A stretch of 35,561 nt of DNA from CAYSVN01 sp964434585 (GTDB taxonomy: Bacteria; Patescibacteriota; Gracilibacteria; Peribacterales; Peribacteraceae). Within the stretch, counting starts at the first letter, position 1, and the number at the start of each line of letters is the position of its first letter. The notes under the pieces were generated by a model, which had not been told where the DNA came from, searched no databases, and saw nothing but the letters and a program-made list of their open reading frames with translations. Positions 6,930-13,407 of this stretch are shown here, piece by piece. The stretch is taken from positions 1 to 35,561 of the forward strand of contig CAYSVN010000005.1 in the NCBI GenBank assembly GCA_964434585.1, written 5' to 3'. Both the position numbers and the translations under genes were made by a program.

Positions 6930-7535
6930 ATGCAACCACGTTACTCTATGCAAATGCAACATTCACAAGACGGCTTAACCGACCAAGAACTGGTTTTAAA
7001 GTCTTTATTAGACCAGCAATTTTATGGAGAAATAATTGAAAAATACGAACGACCTTTATTACGATTTATTAAACGTATAAGTAGTTTTAACGAGGCAGAG
7101 GCAGAAGAAATTTTACAAGAAACATTCTTGCAAGCTTGGGTAAAACTAAATGCATACGATGACACATTAGCGTTTAGTAGTTGGATTTACCGTATTGCTA
7201 GAAATAAAACAATTTCCGAATTTAGAAAATACCAAAGCCGCGGGCTCGATAAACAGGACGAGTTAGATAATGCCCTATATGACATTACTGGATCGGACGA
7301 AAATATTATGGATAATGTAAATACTGTTATTAACGGAGCGCATGTGCGAGAGGTTTTACATTCACTTTCGCAAGAACATCGTGAAGTACTCGTTTTACGA
7401 TTTTTGGAACAATATAGTTACGAAGAAATTTCTGACATTATCCGTAAGCCTAGTGGCACTGTTGCGACACTCATTAGTCGTGCTAAAAAAGCATTCGCAC
7501 AAACTTGGAATCGCATTTACCCTCACCAATCATGA
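6930..7535 (+). CDS. ECF-type RNA polymerase sigma factor (sigma-70 family)
   Basis: About 201 residues from the chosen ATG. Region 2 runs from YERPLLRFIKRI through EAEEILQETFLQAWVKL and the -10-binding helix FSSWIYRIARNKTISEFRK. Region 4 is REVLHSLSQEHREVLVLRFLE, YSYEEISDII, then a helix-turn-helix with GTVATLISRAKKAF. There is no region 3, as expected for ECF sigmas. An in-frame ATG at 6879 lies before the hairpin at 6896-6921. The ATGs at 6930, 6948 and 6954 follow it, and 6930 is used here; the exact start is uncertain. The last codons overlap the next gene (ATGA, 7532-7535), a translational coupling typical of sigma/anti-sigma pairs. Confidence 0.92.
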   Translation: MQPRYSMQMQHSQDGLTDQELVLKSLLDQQFYGEIIEKYERPLLRFIKRISSFNEAEAEEILQETFLQAWVKLNAYDDTLAFSSWIYRIARNKTISEFRKYQSRGLDKQDELDNALYDITGSDENIMDNVNTVINGAHVREVLHSLSQEHREVLVLRFLEQYSYEEISDIIRKPSGTVATLISRAKKAFAQTWNRIYPHQS

Positions 7536-8221
7536 AAAAATCTCTTAAACAATCTATTATGACATCCATTAAAGATGGCGACATTAAACCTACTGCTAAA
7601 TGGCGCTACCAGCTAAAAGCTATATTGTTTTGGTTTGTGTTTGCAGTAGCAGTATTGATTGGTGCACATGCTATTGGGTTTATTGCCCACCTATTAACAA
7701 TGGATAACACGCCGTTTATAAGGCCAAGAGGACCACGACTAGGCATGCATGCTTTAATGATTCCCCTATTTTGGGTGGTTGCTTATGGCTTATTTATGGC
7801 GGTAGCGCATTGGTTTTTCCGCCATACTCCTAAAGGTTACAAATGGAGCTTGTCACAATTGTTTGGTCTAAATTTACTTCTTAGCATTATGATAGGGCTG
7901 GCACTTTATGCTATAGGAGCATCACATTCATTTGATAGAAATATCGTGCGCACATTCGCTCCCCGATTAGGAGGCGACCAATTTAGAGAGCGCATTTGGA
8001 ATAAACCAGAGGAAGGATCTTTAGTTGGTAGAATTACCAGTGTTAAACCTGGTGCAATAACTATTAAGGATAAACAGCAGAACAACTGGGCTATTGCTTT
8101 AGTAGATGTTGCAAGCTTTGCAATTGGTGACCATGTTGGTATTACTGGAACAAAAACAGATGGTTTTACTTTTAAAGCTGATGAAATAAAAGTACTACCT
8201 AATAGAACTCTGCGTCGCTAG
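7532..8221 (+). CDS. Membrane protein with DUF5666/OB-like C-terminal domain, probable anti-sigma partner
   Basis: About 229 residues from the ATG overlapping the sigma stop. A short basic cytoplasmic N-terminus (KKSLKQSIMTSIKDGDIKP, then KWRYQLK) leads into hydrophobic segments at about 32-55, 75-98 and 113-135. A C-terminal beta-rich domain follows (about 165-225: GSLVGRITSVKPGAITIKD, then GDHVGITGTKTDGFTFKADE) that resembles DUF5666-type OB-fold domains. The SLKxxIMxxIKxGxIKPxxKW start is reminiscent of Patescibacteria proteins found next to ECF sigma factors. No classical zinc anti-sigma motif (HxxxCxxC) is visible, so the anti-sigma role is inferred from coupling and topology. Confidence 0.7.
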   Translation: MKKSLKQSIMTSIKDGDIKPTAKWRYQLKAILFWFVFAVAVLIGAHAIGFIAHLLTMDNTPFIRPRGPRLGMHALMIPLFWVVAYGLFMAVAHWFFRHTPKGYKWSLSQLFGLNLLLSIMIGLALYAIGASHSFDRNIVRTFAPRLGGDQFRERIWNKPEEGSLVGRITSVKPGAITIKDKQQNNWAIALVDVASFAIGDHVGITGTKTDGFTFKADEIKVLPNRTLRR

Positions 8222-8248
8222 GCTCTACCTTGCGCACAACAACACTGC

Positions 8249-8254
8249 TATAGT
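8249..8254 (+). promoter_or_regulatory. -10 box of tag (leaderless spacing)
   Basis: TATAGT ending 6 nt before the ATG at 8261. TTGCGC lies upstream, but with only 13 nt between the boxes it is not a convincing -35. Confidence 0.5.
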
Positions 8255-8260
8255 AGTTAT

Positions 8261-8824
8261 ATGAATAAAACTCGCTGCGCCTGGCTACCAGAAGGCAATG
8301 ACTTATATACTGCCTACCATGATACTGAGTGGGGTAGGTCTGTTTATGATGACCGCCTGCTCTTTGAAATGCTTATTTTAGAAGGTGCGCAGGCTGGCCT
8401 TAGCTGGAGTACCGTTTTAAATAAACGTGCACATTACAAAAAGGTATTTCATAACTTTGATGTTAAAAAAGTTGCAACTTATGACCAGAAAAAAATTGAT
8501 GCATTACTACAAGATGCTGGTATTATTCGTAATAAATTAAAGGTAAATGCAGCCGTAAAAAATGCAAAGATTTTTTTAGAGATACAACAAGAATTTGGTA
8601 GTTTTAGTGATTACCTTTGGCGATTTGTAAATGGAAATCCCATTGTTAATAGTTGGAAAACTATTGCTGAGGTACCTGTAAGTACGCCTGAAAGTGACGC
8701 CTTAAGTAAAGACCTTAAAAAGCGTGGTATGAGTTTTGTTGGCAGTACTATTATGTATGCTTTTATGCAGGCAGTTGGCGTATTTAATGACCATACAACT
8801 GATTGTTGGTGTTATAAACATTAA
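8261..8824 (+). CDS. tag: DNA-3-methyladenine glycosylase I (Tag)
   Basis: 187 residues, the family's usual length. Tag removes 3-methyladenine from alkylated DNA as the first step of base excision repair. Motifs: RCAWLP near the N-terminus, YHDTEWG, LFEMLILEGAQAGLSWSTVLNKR (helix-hairpin-helix region), and the C-terminal NDHTTDCWCY. The four zinc ligands of E. coli Tag (Cys, His, His, Cys) appear conserved as Cys6, His20, His178 and Cys182. It has its own predicted leaderless promoter and converges on the SLH gene, with a 19-nt gap. Confidence 0.96.
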   Translation: MNKTRCAWLPEGNDLYTAYHDTEWGRSVYDDRLLFEMLILEGAQAGLSWSTVLNKRAHYKKVFHNFDVKKVATYDQKKIDALLQDAGIIRNKLKVNAAVKNAKIFLEIQQEFGSFSDYLWRFVNGNPIVNSWKTIAEVPVSTPESDALSKDLKKRGMSFVGSTIMYAFMQAVGVFNDHTTDCWCYKH

Positions 8825-8843
8825 ACTTTTACAGAAATTAATA

Positions 8844-9683
8844 CTACCTATTTAACAATAATTCCCTGGCACTTAAGGTTCTAAAAATAAGAGCTACCAT
8901 TTCGGCGCGACTAACATACTCATTTGGCCTAAAGGTGCCGTCACCATACCCAGTTACAATTCCTAGGCTGTAAGCAGTCCAAATTCTATCGGCGTATGAT
9001 GTATTACTGTTTACATCTGGAAAGACATCTTGCATAAGATCAAGCTCTAGGTTATCAATACAGGCTGCCATTAAAAATAATGGAATAGCCTCGGCTCTCG
9101 TCAATGTTTTGCTGAATATAGGAGCATTATCTGTTACTGCAAGAAGTTCTACGAGGCCATTTTCTTGCCCACGCTTCATAAGTGGTTCATGCCACGGTTC
9201 TGCAGGCTGATGCTGCGGCAGATCATCTGCTACCCCAAGCAGCATACGTAAAATTTCAGCAAGTAACGTAGGTCTCTCGGGTTCAAAACGGTTTAGAAGC
9301 ATGCCCGCCTCATCTTTCATTCCCTGAACCATGTTCGCCTTAACTCCAGCTTGTACTACATTATAATACCAAGCATATGTTGGAACATCAGTAAATGCTA
9401 CCACTCCGCCAATTTGATTAAAAAGGTCTTCATTAGCTTCGGCGCATTTACCTTGGTAATTTGTAGTGTTAACAACAACGTCATCTAAGTTAATTTTAGG
9501 ACTAGCGAGAAGATTTGTATCTCTTGTAGCTGTATTCGTTTGAGAGCTAGAGGTAGAACTAGTATTAATGATATTTTCCAACTTTAAATCTGGCGCAACA
9601 AGTTTTGAAGCCAGAGCAAGTGGGGTATAAGCATTGCTTAATAATAGTACGCCAGTGATTAATAAGCTTGTAATATTTTTCAT
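8844..9683 (-). CDS. SLH-domain exported protein
   Basis: 279 residues. There is a signal peptide (1-25, LLSNAYTPLALA), then a serine/threonine-rich linker (42-58). Three S-layer-homology-like segments follow: one around VVAFTDVPTYAWYYNVV, a weak middle one (KTLTRAEAIPLFLMAA), and a clear last one (VFPDVNSN, then ADRIWTAYSLGIVTGYGDGTFRPNEYVSRAEMVALI, read as consecutive blocks). SLH domains bind secondary cell-wall polymers or otherwise anchor proteins at the surface. No catalytic domain is visible, so it may be a structural or anchoring protein. An AAAGG lies 7 nt before the ATG (plus-strand 9691-9695), a possible Shine-Dalgarno. Orientation is toward tag, convergent. Confidence 0.85.
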   Translation of the reverse strand: MKNITSLLITGVLLLSNAYTPLALASKLVAPDLKLENIINTSSTSSSQTNTATRDTNLLASPKINLDDVVVNTTNYQGKCAEANEDLFNQIGGVVAFTDVPTYAWYYNVVQAGVKANMVQGMKDEAGMLLNRFEPERPTLLAEILRMLLGVADDLPQHQPAEPWHEPLMKRGQENGLVELLAVTDNAPIFSKTLTRAEAIPLFLMAACIDNLELDLMQDVFPDVNSNTSYADRIWTAYSLGIVTGYGDGTFRPNEYVSRAEMVALIFRTLSARELLLNR

Positions 9684-9773
9684 AATTCAACCTTTAAAAC
9701 TCCACTATCGCTGAATTGTTACATAAAATAAGATTAGTTTCTATAAAAGAATAGTAAAAAGCTAAAAAACTAC

Positions 9774-9802
9774 TTGTATTTAGATGACACTTTGCTTATC
9801 AT
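9774..9802 (+). promoter_or_regulatory. Promoter of tRNA-Glu
   Basis: TTGTAT (9774-9779), a 17-nt spacer and TATCAT (9797-9802). The -10 ends 12 nt before the mature tRNA 5' end, giving only a few nucleotides of 5' leader for RNase P. Confidence 0.7.
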
Positions 9803-9814
9803 ACTGCTCCAAAT

Positions 9815-9889
9815 GGCCCGTTCGTCTAGTGGTTAGGACTTCGGATTTTCATTCCGGCAACAGGAGTTCGATTCTCCTACGGGCTACCA
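9815..9889 (+). tRNA. tRNA-Glu (anticodon UUC), CCA encoded
   Basis: A complete cloverleaf. The acceptor GGCCCGT pairs with ACGGGCT, with a G-U at the terminal pair. The D-arm contains TAGTGGTTA. The anticodon stem TCGGA/TCCGG holds loop TTTTCAT with anticodon TTC at 9848-9850. The T-arm is AGGAG-TTCGATT-CTCCT, followed by discriminator A and genomic CCA (9887-9889). The G1-U72 terminal pair is unusual. Confidence 0.97.
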
Positions 9890-9979
9890 CTCTATGCTCT
9901 ACAGAGCTACGACTGGAAAACTAACATTTGGATGTTATTAATTGGAATGCTTTCTTACGAAGCGTATAAAAATTCTCTC

Positions 9980-10008
9980 TTGATAACCACGACCTGAATT
10001 TTTATATC
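9980..10008 (+). promoter_or_regulatory. Likely promoter of the DEAD-box helicase gene
   Basis: TTGATA (9980-9985), a 17-nt spacer and TATATC (10003-10008). This gives a leader of about 65 nt containing a perfect small hairpin, ACTGCTA / TAGCAGT (10025-10031 with 10038-10044). Confidence 0.5.
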
Positions 10009-10078
10009 CCTTCTTTATTTTTAAACTGCTACGTTTATAGCAGTGCTTTATGTATTAAAGAAGAGCACCCTTATTTAT

Positions 10079-11486
10079 ATGACAACCCCGAATCAATCAA
10101 CGGCATCATCAACATTTAAAGAATTAGGATTACATCCTGATATTTTGAAAGCGCTTGATTATAAAAAAATTATTACTCCGACTGCTATTCAGCACCAAGC
10201 TATTCCCCCAGCACTTGAAGGGAAGGATATTATTGGTATCGCTCAAACTGGAACTGGTAAAACATTTGGATTTGGCTTACCAATGCTAAACCGTTTAGCC
10301 AACAGTAATGGGCGTGGACTTGTAGTAGTGCCAACCCGTGAGCTTGCCTACCAGGTAGAAGAGTCGCTAAGATCTTTTGCTGGCGCTGTTGGAATTAAAA
10401 CGGCCGTTTTTGTAGGAGGAACTCCTATTAGCGGACAACGCCGTGCTCTTAAATATAACCCTCGATTACTTATTGCTACACCTGGTCGACTTAATGACCA
10501 TATNNNNNNNNNNAACGATGCCACAAGCTATTTTTACGTTAGCTAAAAGAGAAATGAAATTACCACTGCGCATAGAGGTGGCCCCAGAAGGAACAACTGC
10601 TGAAAAAGTGGAGCAAGAACTAATTGTTGTGCCAAGAGATCAAAAGAATGATGTACTACTTACACTTTTAAAAGACTATAGCGGGCCGGTGTTAGTATTT
10701 TCAAGAACGAAACACGGAGCTAAAAAAATTAACCGAACCCTTAATAACATGGGACACCGTTCTGCAGAGATTCATGGTAACCGTAGCCTAGCACAACGCC
10801 GAGCTGCGCTGGCTGGCTTTAAAAGTGGTAAATTTAAAATACTTATTGCAACAGATATTGCCGCTAGAGGAATTGATGTTGATAATATTGAACTAGTTAT
10901 TAACTACGACTTACCAGATGACAGCGCAGACTATGTTCACCGTATTGGTAGAACTGGCCGTGCTGGTAAAAGCGGTAAGGCAATTTCGTTTGCAAGTCCT
11001 AACCAGATGCGAAGCGTACGTGATATTGAAAAACTAATTCGTAACAAATTGCCACGTAAAACAGTATCTGTTGCTAAAACAACTTCATCTGCTAAACCAC
11101 GCCTGCCTGGCCGGCAGGCAGGTAAAAAGTTTGATGATAGCAATGATCGTTATGCAAAAAATCGTGATGAAGATCGTGGTGGGCGAGGTCGTGGACCACG
11201 TCGTAATGGCGAGAAAGGTCGTAATAATACACGTAATAAGCGTCGGGAAAGCTCTGATTTGACAGAAGAACGTAGCGCAAAACCTCATAAACCTGATCGA
11301 CGCCAAGGTCGTGTTGGCTCAAGGAATAAAAGATCTGAAGGAACAAGTAAGTCTTTTAAAAGCAGAGATTCACGCAAGCTAAATCAACGACGTTCATCTG
11401 GTGGAGCAGGTGGTAGCAGTGATGAAAAACCTAATGCCGGCGGTGGAAAGAGCCGATTCCGACGGAATAGAAAAGCTAGGCGGTAA
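10079..11486 (+). CDS. DEAD-box RNA helicase, RhlE-like, split by a scaffold gap
   Basis: Two pieces in different frames flank ten N (10504-10513). Before the gap: Q motif (Gln38), motif I AQTGTGKT (55-62), Ia PTREL and Ib TPGR. After it: the end of motif III (TMP of SATMP), VLVFSRTKHGA, ATDIAARGID (V) and YVHRIGRTGRAG (VI). Motif II (DEAD) and most of motif III are therefore inside the gap. By comparison with RhlE about 50 codons are missing, so the frame change is an assembly effect and not a mutation. The C-terminal tail (last ~130 residues) is Arg/Gly/Lys/Ser-rich and probably binds RNA. It contains the palindrome-encoded peptide RLPGRQAG. Start: ATG at 10079; an in-frame GTG at 10043 is less likely. 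Such helicases remodel RNA in ribosome assembly, decay or cold adaptation. Confidence 0.92.
10504..10513. other. Scaffold gap (10 N)
   Basis: A fixed-length N placeholder inside the helicase gene. The missing true length is probably near 150 nt. Confidence 0.95.
11101..11122. repeat. GC-rich palindrome inside the helicase tail (LPGRQAG element)
   Basis: GCCTGCC (11101-11107) pairs with GGCAGGC (11113-11119); an alternative register pairs CCTGCCT with AGGCAGG. It is almost pure G+C in an AT-rich gene and is translated in frame as part of RLPGRQAG. From memory, LPGRQAG- and CLPAG-like peptides recur in proteins of unrelated function from Patescibacteria metagenomes, as expected of a dispersed palindromic repeat. 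Confidence 0.75.
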
Positions 11487-11496
11487 GCGCTATACT
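11468..11496 (+). promoter_or_regulatory. Promoter of the DUF4105 gene (leaderless)
   Basis: TAGAAA (11468-11473), a 17-nt spacer and TATACT (11491-11496), ending 7 nt before the ATG at 11504. It overlaps the 3' end of the helicase gene. Confidence 0.55.
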
Positions 11497-11503
11497 ACCG
11501 TTA

Positions 11504-12319
11504 ATGTTTAAGAAAATACTTATTGGTTTACTGCTTGCTGTTATTGCTGGAATTATTGTTTATCAACTTCCTCAACCTAGCCATGATCGTGTTTGGCGTG
11601 CAGACCAAGTAGTACTGCCAAGCGCAGAGATTAATGGAAATGATATTACTATTAACAATGTTCGCAATAACCATTATACATCTGTCACTGAATTTAATGA
11701 ACAATACGAAATACGAAATTATAATCTGCAAAACTTAACCAAGCTCTGGTTTATTGTTGTGCCTTTTGGTGATAACGATGCTATTGCTCATACATTTTTT
11801 AGCTTCCAGTTTGGTGAAGATGACTTTCTATCGGTTTCGGTTGAAGCGCGCCATGAAATTGATGAACTGTATTCCCCTATTAAAGGCTTATTTAAACAAT
11901 ACGAATTAATGTATGTATTAGCAGATGAGCAAGATACCATTGGCTGGCGTACTAATCAGCATAAACTTGACGCCTTTGTGTACCCTATTAAAACTGAGAC
12001 TGAATTTGCGCAACTATTACTTCTTGATATTTTAAAACGCGTGAACGAAATTTATGAACAACCGGAGTTCTACAATACTATTAACAACGCATGTAATGTT
12101 GCCCTGTTTAACCATATGAACAATATTCGCGAAGAAGATATTGCTTGGTCTCGGGAGGTTATCTTGCCAGGCCATGCTGATAAAATTGTTTATGAACTTG
12201 GTTTTATTGATACCGATTTACCATACGAAAAAATACGCGAACACTTTAATGTTAAAGAAAGTTCTCAGCTTTATGGTGGAGATGGCAACTATTCTATAAA
12301 AATAAGGGAGAATTTTTAA
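11504..12319 (+). CDS. DUF4105 (Lnb N-terminal periplasmic-like) protein
   Basis: 271 residues. An N-terminal membrane anchor (3-24, ILIGLLLAVIAGIIVYQL) is followed by an extracytoplasmic domain of the DUF4105 / Lnb N-terminal type. The recognisable pattern is an Arg-Asx start (VWRADQ), NNVRNNHY, a conserved AHTFFSFQFG, then LSVSVEARHEIDELYSPIKG, LFKQYELMYVLADEQDTIGWRTN and a late NACNVALF cysteine segment. In the Lnb-type family these His, Cys and acidic positions suggest a cysteine-dependent enzyme (Lnb proteins act in bacterial lipoprotein acylation), but the reaction for this member is unknown. It has its own leaderless promoter. Confidence 0.8.
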   Translation: MFKKILIGLLLAVIAGIIVYQLPQPSHDRVWRADQVVLPSAEINGNDITINNVRNNHYTSVTEFNEQYEIRNYNLQNLTKLWFIVVPFGDNDAIAHTFFSFQFGEDDFLSVSVEARHEIDELYSPIKGLFKQYELMYVLADEQDTIGWRTNQHKLDAFVYPIKTETEFAQLLLLDILKRVNEIYEQPEFYNTINNACNVALFNHMNNIREEDIAWSREVILPGHADKIVYELGFIDTDLPYEKIREHFNVKESSQLYGGDGNYSIKIRENF

Positions 12320-12328
12320 TATATATGT

Positions 12329-12334
12329 TATAAT
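12329..12334 (+). promoter_or_regulatory. -10 box of the 99-residue gene (leaderless spacing)
   Basis: A perfect TATAAT ending 6 nt before the ATG at 12341. No -35 match is visible. Confidence 0.55.
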
Positions 12335-12340
12335 ATTTAG

Positions 12341-12640
12341 ATGAATACTAAACAAAAACACCCAGAACTCAACAATGGAGAGGACCCCACTAATGCTAGC
12401 CGTGTTTTAGAAGAAGCCATTGGCATATTAGACACATCGAGTGATGAACGCATGGTACATAATGAAGGCACAATAAATTCTATTAAAGCATCGCTAAGCA
12501 GACTTACTGCTGATGAACGATCAATTGTAACAAATCTTCTTAAACAAAAGCGTTCAAATTTAGATACAAATGAACAAAGAAGGATGGAAATAGTTATTGT
12601 GTTAACTAAACTAGTTAATGATCTTTTAGGAACAACTTAA
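12341..12640 (+). CDS. Small helical protein, unknown function
   Basis: 99 residues, not recognised. It is soluble and predicted helical from about residue 20 (NASRVLEEAIGILDT, then INSIKASLSRLTADERSIVTN and a final EIVIVLTKLVNDLLG). There is no signal peptide, cysteine or membrane segment. The stop codon overlaps that of the convergent TSP3-repeat gene through a shared TTAA (12637-12640), the same arrangement as the unknown pair at 20673/20670. It has its own leaderless -10. Confidence 0.65.
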   Translation: MNTKQKHPELNNGEDPTNASRVLEEAIGILDTSSDERMVHNEGTINSIKASLSRLTADERSIVTNLLKQKRSNLDTNEQRRMEIVIVLTKLVNDLLGTT

Positions 12641-13404
12641 TCGCTTTGCTCTTTTCCTATTTGTCGAAGTGTTGTAAACGAGATCCAACCAACAACTATA
12701 AATAAAATTATAAATCCAATCCATAATAACCATGGATGTTTTTCTGCTAAGCGGCTATCTTCACCATCACAGGCATCACCTTTATCATCACCGTCAAGAT
12801 TGTATTGATTACGATTGTAATCATATCGGCAATTATCATCTGCATTTAAAATACCATCGTTATCATCGTCCTCGCAGGCATCACCTTGACCATTATTATT
12901 TTGGTCTGTCTGCTTAGGGTTGTATGTTGTAGGACAATTATCTTCAGGGTATGCAATGTTGTCTTTGTCATCGTCAGCACATACATCACCATATCCATCG
13001 CCATTTGTATCACGCTGGTTTGCATTTGATTGCTTAGGACAATTATCACAAGCGTCGCCAATGTTATCGTTATCGGTATCTAACTGATCTGGATTTGCTA
13101 CCGTCCTGCAATTATCTTCTTCGTTATTAATACCATCTGCATCTTTATCAATAAGCGAAGGCTCGCAAGCATCTCCAACACCATTTTCGTCTCTATCACG
13201 CTGGTTACTATTGCTTACCGTTACGCAATTATCACAAACGTCACCAATGTTATCATTGTCACTGTCTTGCTGTTGCACATTTATAATGTAACGACAATTA
13301 TCACTACTATCTACAATACCATCGCCATCCTCATCTGCTGATTGGGCATGTAACGTTGCCATTGGTAGTAATACTACTACTAATACTAAAATAAAATTTT
13401 TCAT
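12637..13404 (-). CDS. Thrombospondin type-3 repeat protein with C-terminal membrane anchor
   Basis: 255 residues. There is a signal peptide (1-20), then about eight calcium-binding TSP3-type repeats of DxDxDGIxDxxDNC form from residue 23 to about 212. Repeats pair a D-rich DNDNIGDxCDNC half with an N/Q-rich spacer. One transmembrane helix follows (about 221-243, WLLWIGFIILFIVVGWI) and a short basic tail. The repeats should bind many Ca2+ ions and form a rigid extracellular stalk held by the C-terminal anchor. It starts 3 nt after the stop of the DUF2339 gene, so the two are probably one operon. The aspartate-rich repeats create long open frames on other strands, which are shadows. Confidence 0.9.
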   Translation of the reverse strand: MKNFILVLVVVLLPMATLHAQSADEDGDGIVDSSDNCRYIINVQQQDSDNDNIGDVCDNCVTVSNSNQRDRDENGVGDACEPSLIDKDADGINNEEDNCRTVANPDQLDTDNDNIGDACDNCPKQSNANQRDTNGDGYGDVCADDDKDNIAYPEDNCPTTYNPKQTDQNNNGQGDACEDDDNDGILNADDNCRYDYNRNQYNLDGDDKGDACDGEDSRLAEKHPWLLWIGFIILFIVVGWISFTTLRQIGKEQSD

Positions 13405-13407
13405 ATT

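Noticed and set aside
10937..11346. Several open frames on the minus strand through the helicase tail
   Set aside because: They mirror the arginine-rich tail and the GC palindrome; no start signals or domains.
10079..11486. Helicase as a frameshifted pseudogene
   Set aside because: The frame change coincides with an N placeholder, and both halves keep all visible motifs.
12732..13061. Open frames rich in His/Tyr or Met/Ile opposite and within the TSP3-repeat gene
   Set aside because: They arise from the aspartate-codon repeats of the real gene read in other frames.
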